The notes beneath the pieces were generated by a model. The model was not told where the DNA came from and made no database searches. It saw nothing but the letters and a program-made list of their open reading frames with translations. The position numbers were made by a program, and so were the translations under genes. DNA of 64,000 bases from Bog-756 sp963835465 (GTDB lineage Bacteria; Actinomycetota; Acidimicrobiia; Acidimicrobiales; RAAP-2), in contig CAWIFR010000007.1 of NCBI GenBank assembly GCA_963835465.1, forward strand, positions 525,545-589,544, given 5' to 3'. The stretch's first letter is position 1, and each line of letters opens with the position of its first letter. Below, in pieces: positions 1 to 10,316 of the stretch.

Positions 1-47
1 GATCGGACGGCGTTGGCCAGGAAGGTCGACGGGCGCGGGGCGCTCAC
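1..47 (-). CDS. gatA: Asp-tRNA(Asn)/Glu-tRNA(Gln) amidotransferase subunit A, N-terminal fragment
   Basis: Only the first 15 codons lie in the window; the rest continues past position 1. The GTG start (45-47) overlaps the TGA stop of gatC in a GTGA arrangement, which implies translational coupling. The visible N-terminus (VSAPRPSTFLANAVR) is too short for domain recognition, so the call rests on the gatC-gatA gene order. GatA is the amidase subunit of the complex that converts misacylated Glu-tRNA(Gln) or Asp-tRNA(Asn) to the amide form. Confidence 0.6.
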   Translation of the reverse strand, partial: MSAPRPSTFLANAVR

Positions 48-352
48 GGAGCCTCCCCCAGGATGCGGGGCACCCTGAACCGGTGGTCCTCCACCGACGG
101 GGCCTGCCCCAGGACCTCGTCCCGTTCGAGACAGGGTCGTACCTCGTCGGGCCGGAGCACATTGGTCACGGCCATGGCGTGGGCGGTGGGCTCCACCCCG
201 GCCAGGTCCAAGGAGGCGACATCGGCCGCGTGGTCGAGCACCTGGGCCAGCTGCCCGGTGAACAGGTCGAGCTCCTCCTCGGTCAGGTCGAGACGGGCCA
301 GGTGGGCCACGTGAGCCACGTCATCCCGGGTGATCCGCTCGGGGGTACTCAT
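44..352 (-). CDS. gatC: Asp-tRNA(Asn)/Glu-tRNA(Gln) amidotransferase subunit C
   Basis: A 102-residue protein of normal GatC length. GatC is the small belt subunit that stabilises GatA-GatB in the amidotransferase making Gln-tRNA(Gln) and Asn-tRNA(Asn). Recognisable features are the opening ITRDDVAHVAHLARLDLTEEE, typical of GatC helix 1, and the V.PTAHA...NVLRPDEV segment, matching the conserved V.P...........RpDe pattern. The ATG start (350-352) is preceded by GGAG at good spacing. The stop overlaps gatA. No frame problem is seen. Confidence 0.93.
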   Translation of the reverse strand: MSTPERITRDDVAHVAHLARLDLTEEELDLFTGQLAQVLDHAADVASLDLAGVEPTAHAMAVTNVLRPDEVRPCLERDEVLGQAPSVEDHRFRVPRILGEAP

Positions 353-368
353 CGGGGGTCTCCGTGCA

Positions 369-1142
369 TCAAGCGGTCACCGAGCCGGAGCCGCCCATGA
401 CGGAGTGGGCGAATTCGACCACCTTGGCCTCGATCAGCGGGGCGTCCCAGTCCAGATTGGCCACGTGGTAGCTGTTCTCGAGGAAGACCCTCTGGATGGG
501 TCCTCCCACCTTCTGCTCGAGGACATCGCCGGAGACCGGGTCGACCACGTGGTCCTCGCGGCTCGAGAGCAGGAGCGTGGGGCACCGGATCGACCCCAGG
601 TCGGCCAACACCTCGTCGGCCCCCTCGAACAGCGAGAGGACGGGAGCCAAGGGCGTCCCTGGATAGGCCGACTCAACCATCCCCTCCTTCTTGATGTCTG
701 AGCCGATGCCGTCGAGCACGTCGGTGCCGGCGTCGAGCAGCGCGCCGATGCCCTGGCGGAACTCCTCGTCGGGTGCCTGAATCAGGGGGTTGACCACGGC
801 GATCCCGGCGAGGTGGGGATGGCGCTCAGCCAACCAGCAGGTCAGGGTGCCGCCCATGGACAGGCCGACGACCACCACCTTCCCGCATCTGGCGGCCAGG
901 GCCTGGAAGTGGGCCTCGGCGGCCCCCGACCAGTCCTCCCACCGGGTGGGGGCCATGTCCTCGACAGCCGTGCCGTGCCCGGGGAGCAGCGGCAGCTCCA
1001 CGGTGAAGCCGGCGGCGGCACAGGCCTCGGCTAACGGGCGCATCGACTGCGGGTTGCCCGTGAAGCCGTGGAGTACGAGTACGCCGTGGTCGCCTCCGGC
1101 GGCGGACCACGGCTCGGCACCGGGGATGATAGGAGCGGTCAC
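369..1142 (-). CDS. Alpha/beta hydrolase, carboxylesterase or monoacylglycerol lipase type
   Basis: About 257 residues from a GTG start at 1140-1142 (VTAPIIPGAEP). The reading frame stays open further upstream, but that extension is Gly/Arg/Pro-rich and overlaps the divergent SCP2 start, so it is not used. The oxyanion region HGFTGNP, the nucleophile elbow GLSMGG, an acidic residue in REDHVVD and the late histidine in SYHVANLD form a complete Ser-Asp-His triad. The layout resembles Est30-like carboxylesterases and bacterial monoacylglycerol lipases, which cleave short or medium acyl esters in the cytosol. It ends 16 bases before gatC on the same strand. Substrate unknown. Confidence 0.8.
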   Translation of the reverse strand: MTAPIIPGAEPWSAAGGDHGVLVLHGFTGNPQSMRPLAEACAAAGFTVELPLLPGHGTAVEDMAPTRWEDWSGAAEAHFQALAARCGKVVVVGLSMGGTLTCWLAERHPHLAGIAVVNPLIQAPDEEFRQGIGALLDAGTDVLDGIGSDIKKEGMVESAYPGTPLAPVLSLFEGADEVLADLGSIRCPTLLLSSREDHVVDPVSGDVLEQKVGGPIQRVFLENSYHVANLDWDAPLIEAKVVEFAHSVMGGSGSVTA

Positions 1143-1299
1143 GAAACGGGATGCTACCGGCCACACCGGGCCCAGGCCGCCACGCGGCCCTGGTCCCGAC
1201 GCGCACCGAGTCGTCGCCGGCCGCCCTGGGGACCCACCGGTGCTCGGGATAGTCTGGTCGCCCAGACCACGCGATCCACGGGCAAGGAGCAGCACACCG

Positions 1300-1708
1300 A
1301 TGGCCACCTATCAGTTCTCTGAGCGACGAGTGGTTGGACGAGGCCCGGTCCATCCGGGCGGAGTTCGACGGCAAGGGGGCCACCATCGACCACTCCATCC
1401 GGATGAACCTGGTCATCGCGGCCGTCCCGTTCGGCGAGGGCACGGTCCTGGCCCACGTGGACACCTCGTCGGGCGAGCTGGTCCTCGACACCGGGCATAT
1501 CGAGCCCATCGACCTGAAGGTCTCCCTCGACTACGACGTAGCCAAGGCCATCCTGGTGGAGGGCAATCCGCAGGCCGGCATCCAGGCCTTCATGTCCGGC
1601 AAGATCAAGGTCGAGGGCGACATCGCCAAGCTGATGGCCCTCCAGACGGCGACCCCCGACCCGGCCGCCGCCGAGATCGCCGCTCGGATCCTGGCCATCA
1701 CCGAGTAG
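1300..1708 (+). CDS. SCP2 sterol-binding domain protein (one frame break near the start)
   Basis: The ATG at 1300-1302 has AAGGAG ten bases upstream. It opens MATYQF, then the frame must change near 1315-1320 (TTCTCTGAGC reads as LSDEWLDEARSIR one frame over), suggesting one extra base. The corrected protein is about 135 residues. The body carries the SCP2 pattern GKIKVEGDIAKLMAL near the C-terminus. SCP2 domains are soluble lipid- or sterol-binding folds, often linked to fatty acid or steroid metabolism. It is divergent from the esterase, and its stop overlaps the convergent MFS gene by 11 bases. Confidence 0.75.
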
Positions 1709-3403
1709 TCCCCTCGACAGCCGCCTCCTCTCCGATCGGAGTCGAGCCAGGGGCGACCGAACCGGTCGGCTCGACCGGGGGGCGTGCCCGGTGCTGCCTC
1801 GGGGTGTCCCGCATGAAGAACCCGCAGACCCCGGCCAGCGCCGCCACCACGGCCCCGACGGCGTAGGCCCGGTGGAATGAGGCCAGGGTGCCCACGCCCA
1901 CCACCCCCCGACGCCTGCACGGTCACCATGACCTGGATACCGGTCACGATCCCGATCTGGGTGATCAGCTGTTGGGCGGCACTCATCACCCCGAGTTCGT
2001 CCGGCGCCACCTCGTTCGACGACGCCGACACCGTAGTGGGCGTGGCCAAGCCGATTCCCACCCCTGACAGGGCCAACGCCACCAGGATGGCCACCTGGGA
2101 GGGGTGGGACCCCAGCTGGGTGAAGGCCAGCATGGAAACGGTCAGGATGATCGCCCCCGCCACCACCAGCACACGCTCGCCGACCTTGACGGCGGCGTAC
2201 CCGGCGACCGGGGCCATGAGCGAGAACATGAGGGGCCGGGCCGTGGACTCCAGTCCCGGCCCGGGTTTCGCTGTAGTGGTAGATGCCTTCCATCAGGATC
2301 GGGAACAGGAAGAACCCCCCCATGTAGGAGAAGTTGGCCAGAGGACCGGGCCCCGAGCGGGAACACGAAGTTCCGCAGCCGGAAGTAGCGCAGGGGGATC
2401 AAGGGCTTCGGGGCCCGCCGTTCGTGGAGGACAAAGGCGACCCCGGCGACGAGGCTCACCCCGAAGGCGGCCAGCGTGGCGGGCGAGGAGAAGCCCCATG
2501 ACGGTGCCTGGTTGAGGGCCAACAGTCCGGTGGTGACGGCCAAGGCCAGGGTCCACGACCCCTCCAGTCGAGCTGTCTCCACGGACCGGGATCGGTCTCC
2601 ACCCCGGCCTCACCCGCCGGCGCGTCCTCGCCGCCCCCGCCAACCACGGTGCCCTCAGCCGCCTCCACCGGGCGGTCCTGGGACGGGAGCACGACGACAG
2701 CCAGGACGGCGGCGATGGCCATCAGGGGCAGTTCGCCCCAGAAGAGGGCCCGCCACCCGAAATACTGGATGATCGGGGCGCCGATGGTCACTCCGAGCAC
2801 CGGTCCGCCCGCCCCGACCAGAGCCCACCAGCCCATAGCCTTGACCCGGTCCTCATGGGAGAAGGCCTGGAGGACGAGCGCCATGGATGCGGCCCCGGTT
2901 GCCGCGCCCTGGACCCCGTCGAAGAGGCGGGCGGCGATGAGCACCCCGGCGGTGGGGGCGGAGGCGGTGAGCACGACGCTGACGGCGGCGCCGGACAGGC
3001 CCCACAGGTAGAGGCGGCGGTAGCCCCGGAGGTCACCCAGCTTGCCCAGTACCGGTGCGGCCACCCCGAAGGCCAGCAGGGGGCCGGTGGAGGTCCAGGT
3101 GAGGGTGGAGACCGAGGTGTGCAACTGGTGGGCCACCTGGGGCAGGGCGACGACGAACACGGTGAAGGTGATGTTGACCGACAGCAGGCCGGCCAGGACC
3201 GTCCAGAGCACCCACCACTGGTAGCGGTCCGACCGGGAAAGCCGCCGGTGGAGGCGGTGCCGGAACAGAATGGGCCAGGGCACCACGATGCCGCCTTCGG
3301 CACCGGCCCCGGTGCCGCTGAGCAGGGCCTCGGCCGATCGCACCTCATCGGGCTGGAAGGCCTCCTCGCCCCCGGGGCGGTCGGGGCCCCTCACCCGGAA
3401 CAC
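1698..3403 (-). CDS. MFS drug-efflux-type transporter, DHA2/EmrB-QacA family (several frame breaks)
   Basis: Pieces in three frames join into one 14-helix-type major facilitator. The N-terminal part from a GTG at 3401-3403 holds FTVFVVALPQVAHQL, GKLGDLRGYRRLYLWG (the MFS A-motif loop) and RLFDGVQGAATGAASMAL. Later pieces hold TTGLLALNQAPSWGF, FVLHERRAPKPLIPL, VGIGLATPTTVSASSNEVAP and a last helix AVVAALAGVCGFFMRDTP. Frame changes fall near 2500, 2340, 2225 and 1900. The family exports hydrophobic drugs or metabolites with proton exchange across the inner membrane. It begins four bases after the SDR gene ends, so the two are likely cotranscribed. Substrate cannot be inferred. Confidence 0.75.
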
Positions 3404-3407
3404 TCCC

Positions 3408-4286
3408 TCAGCCTCCGAGCCGGTGCATCTCCGCCTGCAGCTCCGCCACCGTCCATCGGTCGTCTTTGTCGATCGACTCGGTCATCGTCCAGGGTTGGAA
3501 CAGGCGAACCTGGCCCCCCTGCACGAAGAAGACCCGACCGGTGGCCGGACAGGACTCGGTGGCCAGGTAGGCCACCAGGGGCGACACGTTGGCCGGATCC
3601 CAGCTGTCGAAGGTGGCGAGGTCGGCGGGCGCCCGGACGATGTCGGAGAGACCCGGGGTCTGCTCGGTCATCCGGGTGCGGGCCGCCGGGGCGATGGCAT
3701 TGACCCGGACGCCGTAGCGGACCAGTTCCTCGGCGGCGATGACGGTGAGGGCGGCGATGCCGGCCTTGGCCGCCCCGTAGTTCGACTGTCCAGGATTGCC
3801 CAGTAGGCCGGAGGTCGACGAGGTGTTGACGACCGACGCCCTGATCTCCTTGCCCTCCTTGGTCTGCTGTCGCCAGTAGGCGGCGGCGTGCCGGGTGGGA
3901 ACGAAATGCCCCTTCAGGTGGACATGCACCACCGAGTCCCACTCGGCCTCGGACATGTTGACGAGCACTCGGTCCCGGAGGATGCCGGCATTGTTCACCA
4001 GTACGTGCAGGTCCCCGAAGGCTTCGACGGCCGTTTGGACGAGGCGTCGGCCACCCTCCCAGTCGCAGACGTCGTCGGCATTGGCCACTGCGCTCCCCCC
4101 GGCGGAGACGATCTCGTCCACCACCTGCTGGGCGGGACTCCGGTCGTCCCCGGATCCGTCCACCGCGGCGCCGAGGTCATTGACCACCACGTTGGCGCCT
4201 TCGGCGGCGAACAACAGGGCGTGCTCGCGACCGATGCCGCGGCCGGCCCCGGTGATGATCGCGGTGCGTCCGTCGAGTGCTCCCAT
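3408..4286 (-). CDS. SDR-family oxidoreductase
   Basis: A 292-residue classical short-chain dehydrogenase/reductase. The cofactor motif TGAGRGIG is at residues 12-19, followed by the structural NNAG, a catalytic serine in NTSSTSG, and Tyr/Lys in YGAAK. The tail is about 40 residues longer than a minimal SDR. NAD(P)-dependent oxidation or reduction of a hydroxyl/keto group is expected; the pattern with GADVVVND-type strand 2 and a long loop before VNNAG resembles the (3R)-hydroxyacyl-CoA dehydrogenase group of multifunctional enzyme 2. Intact frame. The MFS gene follows at once. Confidence 0.85.
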   Translation of the reverse strand: MGALDGRTAIITGAGRGIGREHALLFAAEGANVVVNDLGAAVDGSGDDRSPAQQVVDEIVSAGGSAVANADDVCDWEGGRRLVQTAVEAFGDLHVLVNNAGILRDRVLVNMSEAEWDSVVHVHLKGHFVPTRHAAAYWRQQTKEGKEIRASVVNTSSTSGLLGNPGQSNYGAAKAGIAALTVIAAEELVRYGVRVNAIAPAARTRMTEQTPGLSDIVRAPADLATFDSWDPANVSPLVAYLATESCPATGRVFFVQGGQVRLFQPWTMTESIDKDDRWTVAELQAEMHRLGG

Positions 4287-4384
4287 GTGGTCGGTCCCCC
4301 TGTCGTGCCAGCTGGGTGGCGGGCCATGCGCGGGGAGTGAGGTCCCGCCCGGGGGACCACGTTGGCAGGGGGCCTACGGCCGGG

Positions 4385-5513
4385 TCAAACCGGACCGACC
4401 CCGCTGGGCTCGGTCATCGCGACCGGCACGGGCTGGTCCACGGACTGACCCAGGCCGGCACCGACCACCGCGTCCACCATCCGGCGGACGCGGCCCCGTT
4501 CCCCCGCCACCAGGACGTACTCGGTGTTTCGCAGGTGGGACACCACCCCGACCTTCTGCCCCGAAGGACTGTGAATCCCGATCCGGGCTCCCACATAGCG
4601 CGCCGAGTCGAAGGCCAGCACCCGCACATCCCCCGGGCCGAGCACAGGGCATGCAACTCCTCGAAGGTGAGCCAGGCCTCGTTGTTGTAGGACAGCACCA
4701 CCACCTCGGCCCGCACCGCGTCGATGACCTCCCCCAGGGCGGGCAGGATGCTCCGCCGACCGTTGAAGGCACTGCGGCGCCGGGGATCCCGGAGGTCCTC
4801 CCGCTTGCAGGCCACCCCGTAGTGGGCGGGCGCGTCCCAGGCGACGATGGTCTCCCAGACGTGGTAGTTGGAGTCATAGCGGTGCTGGTTGTAGGGGGGG
4901 TCGAGGTAGGCGAGGTCGACGTCACCCAGCTGGGACGAGCCGGCCAGGTCGCGGCGTCCCCCTGGACGGCCCGACCGGGACCGTCCAGCAGGGCCGGGAC
5001 CCGGAGTGCCAACGGCTGGTAGGCGCGGGGTGCCCACTCCTTCAGGTAGGCCATCTGCAGGCCGGTCGTCGAGTCGACCCGGTCGGCCGCCTCCAGCAGA
5101 CTGGTCAACAGCACAGGCCACAGGGGGGTCCCGACATAGTCCGACTCGATGACCGCCCGCACCGCGTCGATGCGGGCACCGTTCTCGGGGCGAAAGAACC
5201 GGGACGCCACACAGAACGTCTCGGTCACGTAGCCCGGGCTCCCCGCCACGTGGTTGAGGCCGTCAATGGCCTCGGCCACCTCGGCCCGGAACCCGGGTAG
5301 GGCCGAAGGGTCGGTGGCCACATAGCAACGGGCCAGCAGGTGGGCCACCCGGGCACTGTCCACGGCGGTGACGGTCAGGCCCAGGCCCTTCCAGGCCTGG
5401 GCCACCCTCGTCGTGCCGCAGAACAGGTCGAGCCCGGTACGGGCGTCGGAGGCCTGGGCGAGCACCGTGAGGGCCGGGATCAGCCGGCGCTTGGAGCCCA
5501 AGTACTTGATCAC
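4385..5513 (-). CDS. D12-class DNA adenine N6-methyltransferase, orphan (two frame breaks)
   Basis: The GTG start (5511-5513) gives MIKYLGSKRRLIPAL, the typical opening of Dam/D12 enzymes, followed by the SAM-binding motif DLFCGTTRVA. The catalytic motif DPPY appears in YLDPPYNQHRYDSNYHVWET, but one frame away, so a base is missing near 4950. A second break near 4640 leads to the C-terminus (FDSARYVGARIGIHSPSGQK...). Corrected length is about 375 residues. The enzyme methylates the N6 of adenine in DNA. No restriction endonuclease lies beside it, so it is an orphan in this window; recognition sequence unknown. Confidence 0.8.
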
Positions 5514-5573
5514 GGGGTTCGACGGCCTCGGCCACGACCGGTTGCGCCCGGGTCACCGCGGTGCGCCGGGGGG

Positions 5574-5885
5574 TCACCGGCGCCCGAACCGACGGAACCA
5601 CCAGTCGGGATCACGGGCGTGGGCGTGGAAGTGGTCAGGAATCTGGCGCATGACCCGATCGAACGACCACACCCCCTCCCCCAACTGGTGGTCAGCCACC
5701 CGGCCCAGCTGGACGAGCATGTGCTCCACCTCGGCGTCGGGCGGTTCGTTGCCGTGCTGCTTCCACACCACCATGGGCACGTCGCACACTTCGCAGGCCG
5801 CCACCCAGCACACCTCGTCCTCGTGGAACCACTCCGTGATGCGGGCGGCCTCACACAGCTCGCAGGCCGGGGAGGCCGTGGTCAC
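5574..5885 (-). CDS. Small Cys/His-rich protein, HIT-like end
   Basis: A 103-residue protein from a GTG start at 5883-5885 that overlaps the kinase stop as GTGA. It has two CxxC pairs (CELCEAAR near residue 9, CEVCDVP near residue 37) and a C-terminal HFHAHARDPDWWFRRFG. The His-x-His-x-His element resembles the HIT nucleotide-hydrolase triad, and paired cysteines occur in some HIT proteins as a zinc site, but the chain is shorter than a normal HIT domain. I do not recognise an established family. Coupling to the PASTA kinase suggests coexpression with it. Confidence 0.6.
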   Translation of the reverse strand: MTTASPACELCEAARITEWFHEDEVCWVAACEVCDVPMVVWKQHGNEPPDAEVEHMLVQLGRVADHQLGEGVWSFDRVMRQIPDHFHAHARDPDWWFRRFGRR

Positions 5886-7852
5886 AGCGTGTAGATATTG
5901 ACGGTAGTGGACGCTGCCTGCACCGAGGTCCCGGCGACCGGGTCGGTCGAGAGCACCTTGGTCGCCCCGGGGGGACCGTAGGGGCCGCCCACCTTCAGAC
6001 CGAGGGCCTGGAGCGCCGCGGTGGCCGCGGTCACGGTGTCGCCGACCACATTGGGGATGATCACAGGTTGGGGTCCGAGGGAGATGTCGACGGCCACCTT
6101 GGAGCCGAAGGGCTGGGGGCCGGCACTGGCCGGAGGGGTCGTGCCGATGATCTGGCCGGTCGGCACCGATGGAGCTGTACTGGTTGACCTGGGAAGGCAC
6201 GAAGCCGAGGGCGGAGAGAGCGGCGGCCGCCGAGGCGTAGGACCCCGACACGACGGGGATGGCCACCGGGGCGTGGCCCTTCGAGGTCACGATCGTCACC
6301 GTCGAGCCGTAGGGGGCGGTGCCCGTGGGCACCGAGGTGATGACCGCGCCGGCCACCACCGTCGAGCTGTACTGCTGGGCGGCGGGTGGGCACACCCCGA
6401 CCAGGTGGGCCGCCTTCAGGGCGGCCACGGCGTCGGTGCAATTGGTGAAGGAGCTCAGGGACGGGATGGCCACCGGGGGCGGCCCCGTGGAGACCACGAC
6501 CCCGATGGTCGAACCCTCCTTGGCCGTGGCCGGCTGGCCCCCCGAGCGCGCCGCCGGCTGCTGGCGCAGGATCAGGCCGGGGCCGACGGTGATGCTGGAG
6601 GCGTGGCCCGTCGTCCGAACGGTGAACTTGTCGGCCGTGACCGCCCGTTCCGCCTGGGCCACGGTCTTGCCCACCAGGACCGGAACCGGGTGGCTCGGCG
6701 TGAACAGCTTGGCCTGGACGGCCAGGGCCAGGCCGCCGGCCACCAGAGCCAGGGCCACCACCACGATGGCGGTGATCCAGGGCCACCGGCGGCGGCGCGC
6801 CTTGATGGGACCTCCCGTGCTGGCCGAGGGGCGACCCACCTTTGCGGGCATGACCTTCCTGGTGTTGGCCGCCTTCGGCTTGTCCACTCCGATGGCGCCG
6901 ACCACGGCCGGCACTCCGAGCTCGGTGGCGTCCGGACTGCCGCCGAAGGCCGGTCGGGCCATCACCCGGTCGACGTCATCGGCCTCCTCGACGGGAACGG
7001 CGTCGACGATGGGCAGGGGTTGCGGCTCGGGCAGCGTGGCGGCCAGTTCCTCCAGGCGGAGCGAGAGCTGGGCGGCGTCGAAGCGCTCGGACGGCTCGGG
7101 GGCGGCCGCCCACACCAGCACGTCGTTGAGCGGTCCGAGAGCGTCGTGTTCGGGCAGGAGGGCCCCGACCCGGGCCATGAGGGTGGCCACCGTAGTGTCA
7201 CCATGAACGGGGTCTCCCCGGTGACCCCCTCGTAGAGCACCAGGGCCAGGGCGTAGACATCGGCCTTCCCGTCCAGCACCCACCCCTCCACCTGTTCGGG
7301 TGCCGAGTAGCGCGCCGTGCCCAGGATGGCGCCGTCCGGCTCGGTCCACGACGCTTCGGCGAGGGCGCGGGCCAGCCCGAAGTCAGCGATCCGCAGTCTG
7401 GCCTCGGAGTCGAACAGGAGGTTGGCCGGCTTGATGTCCCGGTGGATCAGCCCGCGGCGGTGGGCGTAGTCGAGGCCGGCGGCGGCCTGGGGCCCGACCC
7501 GGATGGCCTGCTCGGGCGAGAGGGGAGCGCCGGTGTCGTAGACCTGGCGGAGGCTGCCACCGGCCAGGTACTCGAGGACCAGAAAGGGCTGGTCTTGCTC
7601 CTCGCCCCAGTCATAGACCTGAAGGATGTTGGGATGGTTGAGTGCCGCCACCGCGCGGGCCTCGGCCCGGAAGCGCTTCAGGAAGTTGGCGTCACCGGCC
7701 AGGGCCGGGTGCAGCACCTTGATGGCGACCCGCCGATGCAACGAGACGTCGTCGGCCAGGTAGACGTGTGCGGACGCACCGGTACCCAGTGCGGTGACCA
7801 GTCGGTAGCGGTCGCCGAGGACACGCCCGATGGAGTCGGTGATACTCGGCAT
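5882..7852 (-). CDS. Membrane Ser/Thr protein kinase with four PASTA domains (two frame breaks)
   Basis: A PknB/StkP-type kinase. The N-terminal half has a Gly-rich loop (GTGASAHVYLADD), the ATP lysine in AIKVLHP, HRDIKPANLL, ADFGLARA and GTARYSAPEQ. A frame change near 7203 leads into the C-lobe and a Lys/Arg-rich juxtamembrane stretch, then one transmembrane helix (WITAIVVVALALVAGGLALAV). Four extracellular PASTA repeats follow, starting at VPVLVGKT, AIPSLSSF, AIPVVSGS and IIPNVVGD; a second break lies near 6172 in the third. PASTA domains sense muropeptides or lipid II and link cell-wall state to growth. The downstream small protein overlaps its stop. Corrected length is about 655 residues, normal for the family. 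Confidence 0.85.
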
Positions 7853-8181
7853 GATTCTTTCTCAGGGTACCCAGTGCCCCGCCCAGTTGGTGGAGGGTCG
7901 ACTTCCCCCAGCGGGAGGGAACCACAACCGTCGCGCCAGCCGACAGTCCGGTGCCGGCCCCACTTTTGCACTGGCGGCCGAGGTGGGTCGCACGTGGTTC
8001 CCCCTTTCGATGCCGCCGGTCGCGGAGGCCAGGACGCCAACGTGTCGCTGGTCAATGTCCGTGCGCTCGGTGAGCCGGATACCGTGACGTCGCGACTCGG
8101 GGACAGCCGTGAATGGACCCCGGCTCCCCCCTGTCTGTCGGCCATCGACCAGCTCGGTGACTCGGTGACTCGGTGCCCCAC
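7853..8181 (-). other. Intergenic region between ligA and the PASTA kinase
   Basis: About 330 bases without a supportable gene on either strand. It must contain the kinase promoter (minus strand). A short direct repeat of ctcggtga units occurs near 8153-8174. No RNA fold or terminator stands out. Confidence 0.5.
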
Positions 8182-10310
8182 TCAGGGGGATGGCAACTCT
8201 CCGATGTCCAACAGGGTCTGGAATCGGCGCCCGTCAGAATGGGCACGCCGCAAGCCTCTGCCTTGGTGACCTTGGCCGCCCCCGGGGAGTCGCCGACCAC
8301 CAGTGCGAAGGTCTTCTTGGACACCGATGCCCGGCGACTTGCCGCCTCGGGCCAGGATCGCCCCTTCCGCCTCCTCCCGGGTCCAGCCGTCCAGCGTCCC
8401 GGTGACGACCACCGACCTGCCGCTGAGGGTCTGGGCCACGGCGGCCGGCCCTGCGAGCCCGCCGCCCCCGGGTTCGGTGAGGTTCACCCCGGACGGCGCC
8501 AGGCGCTCGACCACCGACGGTTGACGTCTGAAGCAAACCAGCGGACGACGCTGGCGGCGATGACCGGTCCGACCCCGTCCACCGTGGCCAGCCCCTCCTC
8601 GTCGGCGCCCGTGATGGCGTCGAGCTTGCCGAGGGCCCGGGCCAGTGCCAGGGAGCCGACCGGGCCAAGGTGGCGGATGCCCAGCCCGATGAGCACCCGG
8701 TGAGGGGACGGGCGCGCGAGTCGTCGATGGCGCCGAGCAGGTTGGCGATGGACAGGTCTGCGAAGCCCTCGAGGCCGGCGAAGGTGGCCGTGTGAACGAG
8801 TAGAGGTCGGCCACGTCGGTGAGCAGCCCGCGGTCGACGAGCTGCTGCACCCGTTGCTCCCCCAGCCCCTCGATGTCCATGGCCGAGCGGGATGCGAAGT
8901 GGGCGATGCGCTGCACCCGCTGGCCCGGGCAGTCGAGGTTGGTGCAGTAGGTGTCGCTCTCCCCGGGCAGGCGGACCAGCGGGCCGCCGCAGACGGGGCA
9001 GGTGGTCGGGAAGTGTCCACTCCGGCCGGTCGGCGTCGCCTGCCCTTGACCAGTACCGGGCCCACCACCTCGGGGATCACGTCGCCGGCCTTGCGCACCA
9101 TCACGCGTGTCGCCCGGGCGGACGTCCTTCAGCCGCACCTGGTCCTCGTTGTGCAGCGTGGCCAGGCGAGACGGTGGACCCGCCGACGAAGACCGGCTCC
9201 AGCACGGCGAAGGGGGTGGCCTTGCCGGTGCGGCCGATGGAGACCTCGATGCGCAGCAGCGGTGGTCCGCTCCTCGGGGGGGAACTTGAAGGCGATGGCC
9301 CACCGCGGCGCCCGCGACGTCGGCACCCAGGCGGCGTGCAGCGCGAGGTCGTCCACCTTGACGACCACGCCGTCGATCTCGTAGTCGAGGTCGTGGCGAC
9401 CGGCCTCCCAGCTCCCGGCAGAAGGTCGAGCGACGTCGTCGAGGCCGTGGACCACCGGACGTCGGGGTTGACCGGGAAACCCGGCCCGCGTCCAACCAGC
9501 CGAGGGTGCTCGGCGGTCGTGGCAGCTGCCCGAGCCGGGCGGACCCGGGTCGGCGCGGACGGGGCCACCAGCTCGAGGTCCGCCCACCTGGTAGGCCCAG
9601 AAGGAGAGGGGCGGGTGGCGGTGACCGACGGGTCCTTCTGGCGGAGGGAGCCCGCCGCCGAGTTGCGGGGGTTGACGAAGAGGCGCTCGCCCCGGCCTCG
9701 GCCTGGCGCTCGTTGAGCTCCTCGAAGGCGGCGGTCGGCATGTACACCTCGCCCCGGACCTCGAGACCGCCGGCGGGACGGCCCGGCCGCGGTCCAGCCG
9801 CTCGGGGATGAGCCGATGGTGGCCACGTTGGCCGTCACGTCCTCGCCGGTCACGCCGTCGCCCCGGGTGGCGGCCTGCACGAAGCGGCCCGTCCCGTAGA
9901 TGAGGGAGATGGCGATGCCGTCGATCTTGAGCTCGCAGCACGAAGCGCGGTGTCGCGCCGGGAGCTGCCTGGCCAGCCGGTCGGCCCAGGCCTGGAGCTC
10001 CTCGGGGTGAAGGCGTTGTCGAGGCTCATCATGGGCGCCCGGTGGGCCACCTCGGCGAAAGGGCCGACGGCGGCGCCCCCGACCGTGCAGGTGGGCGACT
10101 CGGGGACGGCGAGGTCGGGGTGGTCCGCTTCGATGCTCCGCAGCTCGCGGACCAGGGCGTCGTACTCGGCGTCGGCGATCTCCGGGGCGTCGAGCCGGTA
10201 GTAGCGCTCGTTGTGGTAGCGATGAGGCCACGCAGCTCCTCGGCCCGGGCGACCGGGTCGCGGCCCCCCGGGCTCCGGGCCTCCTCGGGCGGTCGCCGGA
10301 TCCCCGGCGG
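8182..10310 (-). CDS. ligA: NAD+-dependent DNA ligase (many frame breaks)
   Basis: The pieces in all three frames follow LigA domain order. Near 10200 is the NAD-binding Ia domain (YHNERYYRLDAPEIADAEYD), then MMSLDNAF, the adenylation motif CELKIDGIAISLIYG near 9920, and the OB region. The Cys4 zinc finger CPVCGGP...YCTNLDCPGQ lies near 8930-9000, followed by helix-hairpin-helix segments (MDIEGLGEQ, GIRHLGPV) and a C-terminal BRCT domain (VVTGTLDGWTREEAE ... FALVVGDSPGAAKVTKA). Breaks occur about every 50-200 bases, for example near 10220, 10009, 9812, 9767, 9692 and 9582, mostly single missing bases. The start codon is unclear, just after the mnmA stop. LigA is essential, so these are probably sequence errors. 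Confidence 0.85.
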
Positions 10311-10316
10311 CTCGGG

